Source: Paramacrobiotus metropolitanus (Eukaryota; Tardigrada; Eutardigrada; Parachela; Macrobiotidae). From it: a DNA stretch of 16,457 nucleotides. The translations under genes were made by a program, and so were the position numbers. This document shows positions 6,717-14,180 of this stretch, in pieces (within the stretch, counting starts at the first letter, position 1; every line of letters begins with the position of its first letter). The stretch is from NCBI RefSeq assembly GCF_019649055.1, contig NW_026570709.1, positions 1-16,457 on the forward strand, read 5' to 3'. The notes below the pieces were generated by a model. The model was not told the origin of the DNA and ran no database searches. It worked only from the letters and a program-made list of their open reading frames with translations.

Positions 6717-7370
6717 TCACTCTTGAGCTGATGTGTCAGCCGACTCTGCTGTTTCAGTCGCTGCTGGCGCAGTATCTCCGGTTTCTACTGATTTCGTTTC
6801 GGTATCGCCGGGTTGAGGCTCAGTTGGTGCCGCCGGTTGCGATTCTGAGGCAACTTCTTGAGATGTAGGAGTCTTCGCTGAGTCCACGATCTCCTTCTCC
6901 GGAGTATCTTCCGGAAGCTCCTCAGGTTTTGGAAAGATGCGGCCGTTTTTGATCTCCAGCAGTTTATCATCGATTAAACTTCCAACTGCTAATTTAATCA
7001 CTTCCCGATCACTCTCAATGTTGTAAGTCCCCAATTCATAATTCACGGCGAAAAAGTTTGATAGGTCGTCCCATGTAACTCCCATCGATCCGCCAAGTCT
7101 CGGCATCGCCGCGTCGGTAATGGCGATTTTCCAAAACTTCAGTTCCATCTTCAGTCGTGGAGGAAGCATTGGCTGTGGCAGATAATATGACCATCTGTTT
7201 GAATCTGAATAGCAGAAGCCTAACTTTCCTTCTTTGTAGGCCCTCTTGGTCATCCTATCGAAACTCACGCCGGACAATCTCAAAACTCGGTTGGCACATA
7301 TTACTGATCTGAGATCTTTCTGAGTCATCGTCTGAAATGACTGTCTCGCCAAGATGTTCTTAAGTTCGCA
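6717..7370 (-). CDS. Gene 1 C-terminal part with two further winged-helix-like modules
   Basis: It is in frame with the previous segment across TAG 7371 (NQNHA, stop, CELKNILARQSF), so it is the same gene rather than a new one. No ATG lies near its 5' end. With residue 1 at 7352, residues 1-60 (QKDLRSVICANRVL; FDRMTKRAYKEGKLGFCY; WSYYLP) and residues 72-143 (FWKIAITDAAMPRLGG; GVTWDDLSNFFAVNYEL; IKLAVGSLIDDKLLEIKNG) look like winged-helix units. The latter resembles the linker-histone globular domain pattern. The last 70 residues are a Glu/Thr/Pro/Ala-rich disordered tail. TGA 6717 is taken as the genuine end because dense stops follow. Confidence 0.5.
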   Translation of the reverse strand, partial: CELKNILARQSFQTMTQKDLRSVICANRVLRLSGVSFDRMTKRAYKEGKLGFCYSDSNRWSYYLPQPMLPPRLKMELKFWKIAITDAAMPRLGGSMGVTWDDLSNFFAVNYELGTYNIESDREVIKLAVGSLIDDKLLEIKNGRIFPKPEELPEDTPEKEIVDSAKTPTSQEVASESQPAAPTEPQPGDTETKSVETGDTAPAATETAESADTSAQE

Positions 7371-9254
7371 CTAAGCATGGTTCTGATTATCCAACGGTAT
7401 TCCGAGCATGTAATCACGATTTTCTGACGTGGATTCTTTTTCGTCGATTAAAAGTTTCGGAATTGAACTTGATGATGATTTCGTCGACTTCGGTTCGTGT
7501 CTCTGGGTGGGAGCTGAGTCCGTCTCATCATCTTTCGATTCTCCTTCAGCGGGTGCACCTTTCTCTTGGGGAGTTACACTGGCTTTTGACTTGCCGCCGC
7601 TGGTTTTAGCTTGTTTCGTTGATGGCAACAGCGATGTCTGTTGTCGACGACGGCGCATTTCTTCCAATTCCGCTTCAGTTTGTGCCGTCAGCTTATCCAT
7701 GGGAGTTACGGCCTTCGTTTTCTCACCATGTGTCTGTTGGCTCGTTGTAGCTGCTTGTCCCGACGTTGAAGGTGCATCCGGTTCTGGTTCGTTTTCCGAT
7801 TCGTAATCGAATTCCACGATGCCCTTCGGTGTTAATGATTTCTTCAATTTATCTGCCTCGATCTTTTCTCTGGCAGCTCGCTTCTGATCTCCCTTCTGTA
7901 AGATCACATTCAACATGGGAGTTTCCGGATCATTGCGCTGAGGAATTGGAAGTTTTTCCATCACTTCACTAGACGAGAAGTTGCAATAATCATGTATTTC
8001 CTCCGGTATAAATCCCAACATGGTGTATCTGATCGGAGATCCTTCATAAGCATTGGTGGTGAGAAGTTTACCCTCTTGAAGCATCTGTGTTAACGTCGTC
8101 TCATTGCCCGCTTCGATCTCAGCGATCCTACCCATTCCGCCTTGCCATAAACCATTCATATATTGGCTGATACGGTGTCGAGTAGATCCTACCGGGCTTC
8201 GCAGGCCTGCGATGGCCACTTCAATCTGTCTTCTTTTATTGGCGTGTGGCTCAAATAACTTCTTATCGATTCCACCAGTTCTGATTAACTTCGACTTGCA
8301 ACGCCAATCAAGGTGTTTCTTAACCAGCCTACCCGAATTCAGGGCAAAATCGATTATCGTATCCAACTTTGATGGGGTCAAACGTCGATTTCGTTTATTC
8401 CACCATTCCTTTACGCGTATCCGAAATCTAACTGTCACTGAGGTATCACCTCGTGTGCGAAATGTGGCCATGGCAAAATTTGCAGCCTCAATCAGATCAT
8501 TCTCTGTTAAGGTGTCGTCATCATCCCCTAACTCCTCGAAGTCGGGGAAGGGTTCGTCATCTTCTGGTTCCGAATATTCCAAGTCGCTATTACCCTGTCT
8601 CCTGGTATACTGTGCTAATCCGACTTCATCGATGCGTCGAACTGCTGCGGGTTTAGACTTCTTCTTAGTGCTCTTCTTCTTGGCACTTTTCTTCTGTTTC
8701 TCCAACGCTGCTTGTTTCTGTTTTTCCAAAGTTGCTTCAAGACTATTCGGTGCCACCTTCGGCTCCGTCGTCCTACTTCTCGTAGATCGGGTCGCGACAT
8801 GAGGTTTCGATGTAACCGTGGATGTGCTTGGACGACTTGACTCTGATGCTGTAGACTCACGTGACGTGTCGCGTTTCCCCTTTTCCTTTTGCGCTTTGTC
8901 TCTGCGTTCTTTTTGGGTCGACGCTGCCATAATCTGTCCCATATTAATCGCTCTCTTTATCGCGATAGCTGGTGGTTTCGGTTTTTCATCCGGTGACGTT
9001 GCTGATCGTATAACGCCCTTCTTCGGTGTGGTCGTCGATGATTTCAGACTTTCATCGATATCGATGACCTCATCGTCATCCTCTGATACCTCGCTCGCGA
9101 TCTCTTCATCATTGGATGGGGATTGGTCCTTCCTTTTTCGCCCTTTTTGTTTCTGATCTTTCTGAGATTTCCCTTTTGACTTTTTTGTTTCCGCTTTTTC
9201 GGGTTTAGCGACCACCTTCTCTGGTTTTTCCGGTTTCTTTGACTTTGTATCCCT
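7371..9254 (-). CDS. Gene 1 lysine-rich part with two winged-helix-like modules
   Basis: The frame opens after a TAA at 9257-9255 and runs to TAG 7371. Residue numbers are from 9215. Residues 1-35 and 165-195 are Lys-rich, linker-histone-tail-like (KSAKKKSTKKKSKPAAVRR), separated by Asp/Glu runs. Residues 236-310 and 328-402 each look like a winged-helix module: helices followed by a Leu-rich recognition-like helix, then GRL or GKL and a short beta hairpin (SKLDTIIDFALNSGRLVKK; TTLTQMLQEGKLLTT, then RYTML). The second also has GSTRHRISQYM, reminiscent of the H1/H5 globular domain. The rest is Glu/Lys/Gln/Ser-rich and probably disordered. DNA binding is inferred, not shown. Confidence 0.5.
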   Translation of the reverse strand, partial: RDTKSKKPEKPEKVVAKPEKAETKKSKGKSQKDQKQKGRKRKDQSPSNDEEIASEVSEDDDEVIDIDESLKSSTTTPKKGVIRSATSPDEKPKPPAIAIKRAINMGQIMAASTQKERRDKAQKEKGKRDTSRESTASESSRPSTSTVTSKPHVATRSTRSRTTEPKVAPNSLEATLEKQKQAALEKQKKSAKKKSTKKKSKPAAVRRIDEVGLAQYTRRQGNSDLEYSEPEDDEPFPDFEELGDDDDTLTENDLIEAANFAMATFRTRGDTSVTVRFRIRVKEWWNKRNRRLTPSKLDTIIDFALNSGRLVKKHLDWRCKSKLIRTGGIDKKLFEPHANKRRQIEVAIAGLRSPVGSTRHRISQYMNGLWQGGMGRIAEIEAGNETTLTQMLQEGKLLTTNAYEGSPIRYTMLGFIPEEIHDYCNFSSSEVMEKLPIPQRNDPETPMLNVILQKGDQKRAAREKIEADKLKKSLTPKGIVEFDYESENEPEPDAPSTSGQAATTSQQTHGEKTKAVTPMDKLTAQTEAELEEMRRRRQQTSLLPSTKQAKTSGGKSKASVTPQEKGAPAEGESKDDETDSAPTQRHEPKSTKSSSSSIPKLLIDEKESTSENRDYMLGIPLDNQNHA

Positions 9255-11932
9255 TTAGATGAGCTAATTTTCGGTTCTTCCTTAGACGATTTCGATTTAG
9301 ATTTATTTTTAGACGATCTCGGTGCTGGTTCGTCCTCTTCCGAGTCTTCTTGAACTGTCTCTTCTTCATCGTCTTCATTTTCCTCTTCAGAATCCGCAGG
9401 TGGGTGGCATCTATCACAATTCACATCCTTGCATGCCTTGTGATCTGCCCCTTGGATAATCGCGAACGCCCGTTGCATCGATCGTCTTGGGTTATTTTCA
9501 TCAACTGGTTCATCTTCCATCTGAGGAGCATTTTCTCCTTGTGGAGCATCCTCTCCCGATGGAGCATCTTCGGCTTCCATCTGCTCCTCACCTTCACCTT
9601 CCATCTGCTCTTCGCCTTCACCGGCAGGACCTTCCTCATCTGCCTGTTTAAGTCTCTGATAAATCTCCTGGATTTCCACAGCCGCTGAAAGATGCTTCTT
9701 TGGTGTGTCCATTTCGTAAACCAATTCGTACTGCGGTGTAAAAATCAGTGTACAGAGATGCCGCTCGTCCGTTACGGTGGCTGTCACCCTGACATAAGCT
9801 CCATCTTCAACAGCTCGGTGGCCCATGATGTTCAGGACGGCATCTCTGTTGGCTTTAACGTCCTTTTTCAGGTCCTCCGGCAACATAGCATACAGTGCTG
9901 CCAATGCTTTTTCGTTCTCCCTCGCAGCGTATTCCTTCTCTTCTTTCGATATGAACAAACGTGCAAATGGAACTGGATCTCCTGATATAGGATCGACGAT
10001 CTCGACGATCATTACGCTTGGTAGTCCGATCGTACAATGGAGTCCCAGTTTGAATACCCTGCAAGTCATCTCCTGATACAGATAGGTCGTATCGTATGCC
10101 TCCTTCGGCTTCTTTTGACCATCTGCTTCGATTCCCTCTTTCAACTGGTTCCTATCAACTGCCAGCATCTCCCCATCAGTTGCATACATGTACACAAAGT
10201 GGTCGTCGTGCGTTCCCACTCGTATACAGATCCATGCTTTCTCTTTCACTGCTATTGGCGTGATCAGTTGTCTTAGCATTTGAATGAGGAATCGCGGGTT
10301 TGCACGATCTTCCTCCCGTTCAATCTTGATCAGCGCCTCCTGCACCTCATCTCGCGACTGTTTGGTGATCTGGTTTCTGATTTCCGTCGGTGTATTTCGA
10401 TGATATGAGGGAATCTCCTCATTCGTGATTTTATCAATGATCTGGGCGGTGACTTTGTTCGGAGGTCCTTCCGATCTCGAGTATGTCACAGTATATGCCC
10501 GGACCTGTGGTATGATCATCGGAGTTCTTGCCGGTGGTGGTGGCAGTTGAGTCGAGCTCTTTCCCGCCGGTACAGCAATTTGTTGCTCCTTCGGTGGTTC
10601 CTTACTCACCGAGGGTTTCACGGGTACCACCGACGCCTCTTGTGCCTTCGGCGGTTCCTTACTCGCCGAGGGCTTCACTGGTACCGGCATCTCTTTTTCT
10701 TTCGGCGGTTCCTTACTCGCCGTCGACTTTTTAGCCTGATGACCTTTGTCAGTTGACTTCGGACTTGTCGTCTGCGATCTATTCCGTTTGACGCTACCGG
10801 GAGATGAATCTGCCGTTGAACTCTCTCGTGATCTCGCTCGTTGCTCAATAGCTTCGTCGATTCGTCTCTTCTGTTCTTTTAGGTCCGCATCTGTCATCTC
10901 CTCTACCGACTTCGCAGTAGATGTACCAGGTTTAGGTGCGCTGCTCGCCGTGGTTTGCATCTGTGATGAACCAGCTGCGCCAACTTCGGGTTGTGTGGTT
11001 TCTTCCGGGAACTTATCAATCCACCTCAAAATCCTTTCGATCATCTTTGGCCATGGTCTGTTTATCAACGCCTGATGATATGTCTTCATTGTGGCGATTC
11101 TAATTCCGATCTCTTTTCGTGCTTCCTGCACTTTCTCTTTCCGCTCTTTGAGAACCAGGTGTCCCAGGTCGGTTACAGCCATGTGCTCAATCATATATCC
11201 ATAGAAGAGTTGCTCATCGTTAACTCGTTCGTGTATTCTGTAGAAATCACGGCATAGACGGTTGAAGTTGTGAACAGCCCTCCGCTCATCTTCTGGGATC
11301 ACTTCAGATTCTCTCACGATCATATTGAGCTGGTCATCATCCTCACTTACGTTCACCGCTAATCTCGGCACGTATCTGGATGGTGAGCCTGGGGGACTTA
11401 ATTTCATCGTTTCCATCTGAGGACCTAATGGAGGCAACGTTCCTCGTGGTCGCGGTGAGCTGCGGTTTCCATGTTGCGATCTTCCGCCTCTTTTGTTCGG
11501 AGATCGTCGCTCAAATCGGTGAGATGGACGAGGTGCTCTCGTAGGTGCTGCCTCGACCCAATCTGGGAATAGTGACAAGGAAGATGGTGTAGCTGGTGCT
11601 GGCGCCCTTCCGCCGCGCACTGATCCTGGCGGTGATCCGCCAATTATCCCACCATGTCGGACCGGTGCTGACATCGGACCAAATCCGTGGTGTCGAATAG
11701 GTGACGCTGACATTCCACCGAGTCCAGCGTGTCGGACAGGTGCAGATGACATCCTGCCGAATCCACCATGTCCTGTCGGGAAAAGCGATACGTTCGATCT
11801 TGGGGGCGGTGGTGGTCCCATAGACATTTGCACCAATCCATACATTGGTGGAGTATGCGTTCCAGGAAACGGTTGGAATGGATCGTTTTGTACCGAATAT
11901 TGTTGTGACCCGGCTAGATGGCCGTGGGTCAC
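9215..11932 (-). CDS. Gene 1 N-terminal and central part: APVRH and KEPP repeats, alpha/beta domain, acidic tract
   Basis: This long open stretch follows TAG 11933 and is in frame with the 83 codons before it (12184-11936). Residue numbers are from 11932. Residues 55-98 carry three GxMSxAPVRHxG-type repeats. Residues 205-310 are helical (RAVHNFNRLCRDFYRIHERV; PWPKMIERILRWIDKFPEE). Residues 404-460 hold three KEPPK repeats. Residues 470-760 look like a folded alpha/beta domain (KEKAWICIRVGTHDDHFVYM; DGAYVRVTATVTDERHLCTL). Residues 765-870 are strongly acidic with EGEEQME repeats and a Cys/His cluster near 831-843. The frame remains open to 9044, but below about 9254 it is a shifted reading of the next segment, so the true boundary is 9215-9254. 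Confidence 0.5.
9404..9442 (-). other. Small Cys/His cluster in gene 1
   Basis: HKACKDVNCDRCH (residues 831-843 counted from 11932) gives His-x2-Cys-x4-Cys-x2-Cys-His between two acidic tracts. It could bind one zinc ion, but it does not match the retroviral CCHC knuckle. Confidence 0.3.
9510..9625 (-). repeat. Acidic peptide repeat tract in gene 1
   Basis: Two copies of an EGEEQME unit are followed by EDAPSGEDAPQGENAPQMED. This is coding-sequence expansion by short imperfect tandem repeats and is probably disordered in the protein. Confidence 0.5.
10588..10725 (-). repeat. Three tandem KEPP repeats in gene 1
   Basis: Units starting near 10588, 10645 and 10699 (periods 57 and 54 bases) encode SKEPPK followed by Glu/Gln-rich linkers and, in the first two, VPVKPS. 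Period lengths are multiples of three, so the frame is kept. A linear-motif array for partner binding is possible. Confidence 0.6.
11630..11765 (-). repeat. APVRH-type repeats in gene 1
   Basis: Three to four copies of a unit about 13-15 codons long (MSSAPVRHAGLGG, MSASPIRHHGFGP, MSAPVRHGGIIGG) lie in the Pro/Gly-rich N-terminal region. The DNA repeats the phrase GTCGGAC(A/C)GGTG. Confidence 0.55.
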
Positions 11933-11935
11933 CTA

Positions 11936-12184
11936 ATTCTGTGTGTTATAGTAATTCGTTGGGTCCTGGTACGGGTAATATGCCTGAACATCGGCCGCAT
12001 AGATCTGTTGATCTCCCTGTCCCGGGTCGTTCTGTGCCGTTCCTGCAGACGACGTGAACTCATCTCTGTAGTGAGCAGCTTGGCCATGACCGCCTTCCAT
12101 TCTTATCGGCGTCGATGGTTTTAACGGGTTTCCAATACTTTCCGAGTCGGAATTCTCTGAATTTTGCCGTTCCAATCTTTCCAT
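11936..12184 (-). CDS. Gene 1 first 83 codons
   Basis: It starts ATG GAA AGA TTG and encodes MERLERQNSENSDSESIGNP, then Gln/Tyr/Gly-rich sequence. TAG 11933 ends it, but the same frame continues for more than 900 codons of similar composition. CAG to TAG is the simplest explanation. The frame is also open upstream of the ATG to about 12295, overlapping the 3' end of pol. Confidence 0.5.
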
Positions 12185-12201
12185 TAACTTTTTATTACCT
12201 G

Positions 12202-12255
12202 CTATAATAATGAAACGATATCTGTTAGCCAGTTTACAACGGTTAAGTTTTACAC
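12202..12255 (-). promoter_or_regulatory. Candidate 54-nt intron or subgenomic splice acceptor ahead of gene 1
   Basis: On the minus strand a branch-site-like CTAAC (12228-12224) is followed 23 bases later by TTTCATTATTATAG ending at 12202, 18 bases before the gene 1 ATG. A possible donor GAG/GTGTAA begins at 12255. The 54-base length is a multiple of three and suits very short invertebrate introns. The acceptor could equally serve a donor far upstream, producing a gene 1 message. The region also has a purine run (GGGGAGG, 12256-12262). Confidence 0.35.
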
Positions 12256-12299
12256 CTCCCCAACTCCTGTTCCTATCATCATAACGCCCTTTTTAAGTG

Positions 12300-13391
12300 T
12301 TATTTTATGTTTTTGCGCCCTTTAGTTATCTGATCAAGGAGTCCCGTATCGGCGGCATCTTCATCAGCTCCTCGTCGCGTTAGAAATTCCGTAGGAGTGG
12401 GTTTCGACTTCGTCTTTTTGACTTTCCTTTGCTCTATAGCGGCAGCGATGTCGCCTGCCAGCTGTGCAGCTGTTGCTTTCACTGCTTCGAGCTGTTGTTG
12501 CCTATCGGAGCTTTTCAGATCATGCTCTGTTAGTTCAGTCTCCTTCGACTGATTTCTTGGAAGATCGTCCACATCTCTGGTAGCAGTACGTGGTTTGAAA
12601 GAAGACTTTTGGTTCAAGTCTTCTGAAGAAGCACGTTCTGCTAGTTCAGCACCTTTCTGTTGATCAGTAGCAGTGCGTGGTTTGAAAGAGCTTTTCAAAT
12701 TGCGGTCTGCTACTTTAGCATTATCGTCATCAACTGTCGTGCCAGCACCCTTCTGCTGGTTGGAGTCTTTTTGCGGAGCTCGCTCTATTGCTCCATCTGC
12801 TTCCGTTAGATCCCCGGCTTGTTCGCTCAACTTGATAGTCACTGCTGTTTCAAAGTCCTTATCCTGTTTCTTCGATCTTTCTCGTTTCTTTTTCTTCGTC
12901 TCCGTTATGTCTTCCGCTGATTCAGGTAGCATTGAGCGTGGTTTGAAAGAAGCGCGCTCTGCTTCAATATTCGTCTCGTCTATTTCCGTCACCAATCGTG
13001 GTTCTGTTGTTTCTCTCTCCTCAGGTTCATCCGTTAACGGTGGGTGCCATGGTTTCAATCGGTCGATGGAGACGACTTTCAAATCCGCTTCTTCGACCGG
13101 GTTCATTTCGATAACTTCGACTTCATTTGGTCGTGGAAAGCTAAGGATTTTCCATACTTTATCGTACTTTTTCTTAAAATCAGATTGAACTTCCTTTTTC
13201 CCTTGCTTCGTATCTTTGGGAAGTCGGATAAGTACGAAGTCGCCGATTTTGAAGTTCGGTTCCGATTTCTTCTTGTTATAGATCTCAGCGTTCTTCTCAT
13301 ATGCGTCTTTTATATTGCATCTGGCAACTTCTTCAGCGAATGTCAGATTCTTTTTCATGGTCTCCACCCATTCGCCTCTGGAGTACCATAA
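12300..13391 (-). CDS. pol: integrase C-terminal domain and long charged tail
   Basis: It begins LWYSRGEWVETMKKNLTFAEEV, which matches the helix following the Ty3/gypsy integrase core. It continues KIGDFVLIRLPKDTKQGKKE and ends the domain near DRLKPWHPP, an SH3-like, GPY/F-related C-terminal domain lacking an obvious GPY. Some 230 more residues follow, rich in Lys, Glu, Asp and Gln, with three SFKPR motifs. That is an unusually long tail, since most such integrases stop soon after the SH3-like domain. It ends at TAA 12300; the frame then runs eight codons to TGA TGA TAG. It could be a separate chromatin-targeting extension. Confidence 0.75.
   Translation of the reverse strand, partial: LWYSRGEWVETMKKNLTFAEEVARCNIKDAYEKNAEIYNKKKSEPNFKIGDFVLIRLPKDTKQGKKEVQSDFKKKYDKVWKILSFPRPNEVEVIEMNPVEEADLKVVSIDRLKPWHPPLTDEPEERETTEPRLVTEIDETNIEAERASFKPRSMLPESAEDITETKKKKRERSKKQDKDFETAVTIKLSEQAGDLTEADGAIERAPQKDSNQQKGAGTTVDDDNAKVADRNLKSSFKPRTATDQQKGAELAERASSEDLNQKSSFKPRTATRDVDDLPRNQSKETELTEHDLKSSDRQQQLEAVKATAAQLAGDIAAAIEQRKVKKTKSKPTPTEFLTRRGADEDAADTGLLDQITKGRKNIK
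12575..12955 (-). repeat. SFKPR repeats in the integrase tail
   Basis: The coding phrase for (A/S)SFKPR occurs three times (near 12583-12603, 12670-12690 and 12932-12952). The first two are spaced 87 bases apart and share the longer SSFKPRTAT. QQKGA is also repeated. This is in-frame internal duplication. Confidence 0.6.
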
Positions 13392-13445
13392 TCATCTGGT
13401 AAGTTCGTTTTTGTCACCACATCATCTGGTAAGTTCGTTTTTGTC
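13391..13445. repeat. 30-bp tandem duplication in pol
   Basis: Bases 13391-13415 recur exactly at 13421-13445, period 30. Each copy carries the same TGA in the integrase frame (13392-13394 and 13422-13424), so the stop either predates the duplication or was copied with it. The ten-codon insertion keeps the frame. Confidence 0.8.
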
Positions 13446-14180
13446 TGGCATAGTCATCTCTCTTCTATGTAGCATGTAATATGGCGAGTACCCGGTTGTA
13501 GCATGTACCACTCTGTTCATCCCTGAGACCACGTACGGGAGGTATTTGTTAAATTTCCGCTCATTTCCCGCTTTCATATACTGTGCAAGTCCATCTCCGA
13601 TGATCTGCATATGTCTTTCGACTTGGCCCTGGCCTTCAGGGTGGTACGCCGTTCCGAATGTGTGTTTTATTTTAAACACATTGGTGACTTTCGATAGGAC
13701 TTCCGCTGTGAAGTGCCTTCCCCGGTCTGTAGGTAAGATGTGCGGTGCTCCATGTACCGATATCACATGCTTTACGAAGACTTTGGCAAACTCCTTCGCT
13801 GTTGCCGTCTTCATTGGTACTGCTATCACGTATTTCGTTAACTGGTCAATGAACACCGCAATATACTTGTATCTGCGTTTCTTCGTTGGTAGTAAGGGTC
13901 CTTTAAGGTCTGCGTATACTCGGAAGAAAGGATGTCCCACGTTGATCTCTTGCAGCTTTCCAGGTGGGCATTTCCTTGGTGTCTTGGTGAACTGACAACC
14001 CTGACATGCGAGTATATAATTCTTAACGTCCGTACTCATTCTGTCCCAATAGTAGCGCAGTCTTATTGCCGCTAGCGTCTTTTCATATCCAAGATGACCT
14101 GCTGCTTTCTCATCATGCAGCGCATGGATGATCGCTCGTCTCATCGACAGTGGTACGACGTATGACCTTTCTAATCTCCC
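13422..14180 (-). CDS. pol: integrase zinc-binding domain and catalytic core
   Basis: Integrase joins the cDNA ends to host DNA. The frame opens after a TAA at 14183-14181 with RLERSYVVPLSMRRAI. Residue numbers are from ATG 14144. The N-terminal zinc domain has His10, His17, Cys47 and Cys50 (HDEKAAGH; CQGC). The core has Asp79 (YADLKGP), Asp140 (LPTDRGRHF) and Glu176 (GQVERHMQ), the DD35E spacing exactly. YHPEGQGQVER replaces the more common YHPQTDGQVER. The frame ends at TGA 13422 after NELTR. The same frame continues downstream through a second copy of the duplicated sequence into the C-terminal domain. Confidence 0.9.
   Translation of the reverse strand, partial: GRLERSYVVPLSMRRAIIHALHDEKAAGHLGYEKTLAAIRLRYYWDRMSTDVKNYILACQGCQFTKTPRKCPPGKLQEINVGHPFFRVYADLKGPLLPTKKRRYKYIAVFIDQLTKYVIAVPMKTATAKEFAKVFVKHVISVHGAPHILPTDRGRHFTAEVLSKVTNVFKIKHTFGTAYHPEGQGQVERHMQIIGDGLAQYMKAGNERKFNKYLPYVVSGMNRVVHATTGYSPYYMLHRREMTMPDKNELTR

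Larger units (their letters stand above)
6717..12184 (-). pseudogene. Gene 1: very large unrecognised retroelement protein, broken by two TAGs and a frameshift
   Basis: It starts at ATG 12184 (MERLERQNSENS), 116 bases after the pol stop, and ends at TGA 6717, giving about 1,820 codons. The frame is kept across TAG 11933. It changes once between 9215 and 9254, where a lysine-rich frame takes over and the old frame turns to anomalous Arg/Ser sequence. It then continues across TAG 7371. Layout: disordered Pro/Gly/His-rich N-terminus, helical segment, KEPP repeats, alpha/beta folded region, acidic region with a small Cys/His cluster, Lys-rich tails, and winged-helix-like modules. No signal peptide, membrane span or retroviral catalytic motif is seen. 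Composition suggests a nuclear, DNA- or chromatin-associated protein. That is inference; no family was recognised over its length. Confidence 0.6.

Noticed and set aside
8104-8802. 232-codon plus-strand open frame
   Set aside because: It is antisense to the lysine-rich, winged-helix part of gene 1, Ser/Phe/Leu-rich as expected from reversed Lys/Glu/Asp codons, and has no recognisable domain.
9215-9257. Programmed frameshift in gene 1
   Set aside because: No in-frame X-XXY-YYZ heptamer was found. TCT AAA GGG ATA is not a canonical site and no downstream structure stands out.
3375-12184. Genes 1 or 2 as envelope genes
   Set aside because: No signal peptide, transmembrane segment, furin-like site or Cys-rich ectodomain is seen in any frame.
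12253-12274. Polypurine tract and LTR start right after pol
   Set aside because: The run is short (GGGGAGG then TG) and interrupted, and gene 1 begins only about 70 bases later, leaving no room for an LTR unless the genes lie inside it.
12673-13188. 171-codon plus-strand open frame
   Set aside because: It is antisense to the integrase tail and Ser-rich by mirror effect. The minus-strand reading is confirmed by continuity with integrase.
13546-13995. 149-codon plus-strand open frame
   Set aside because: It is the antisense shadow of the integrase core, whose DD35E motif is unambiguous.
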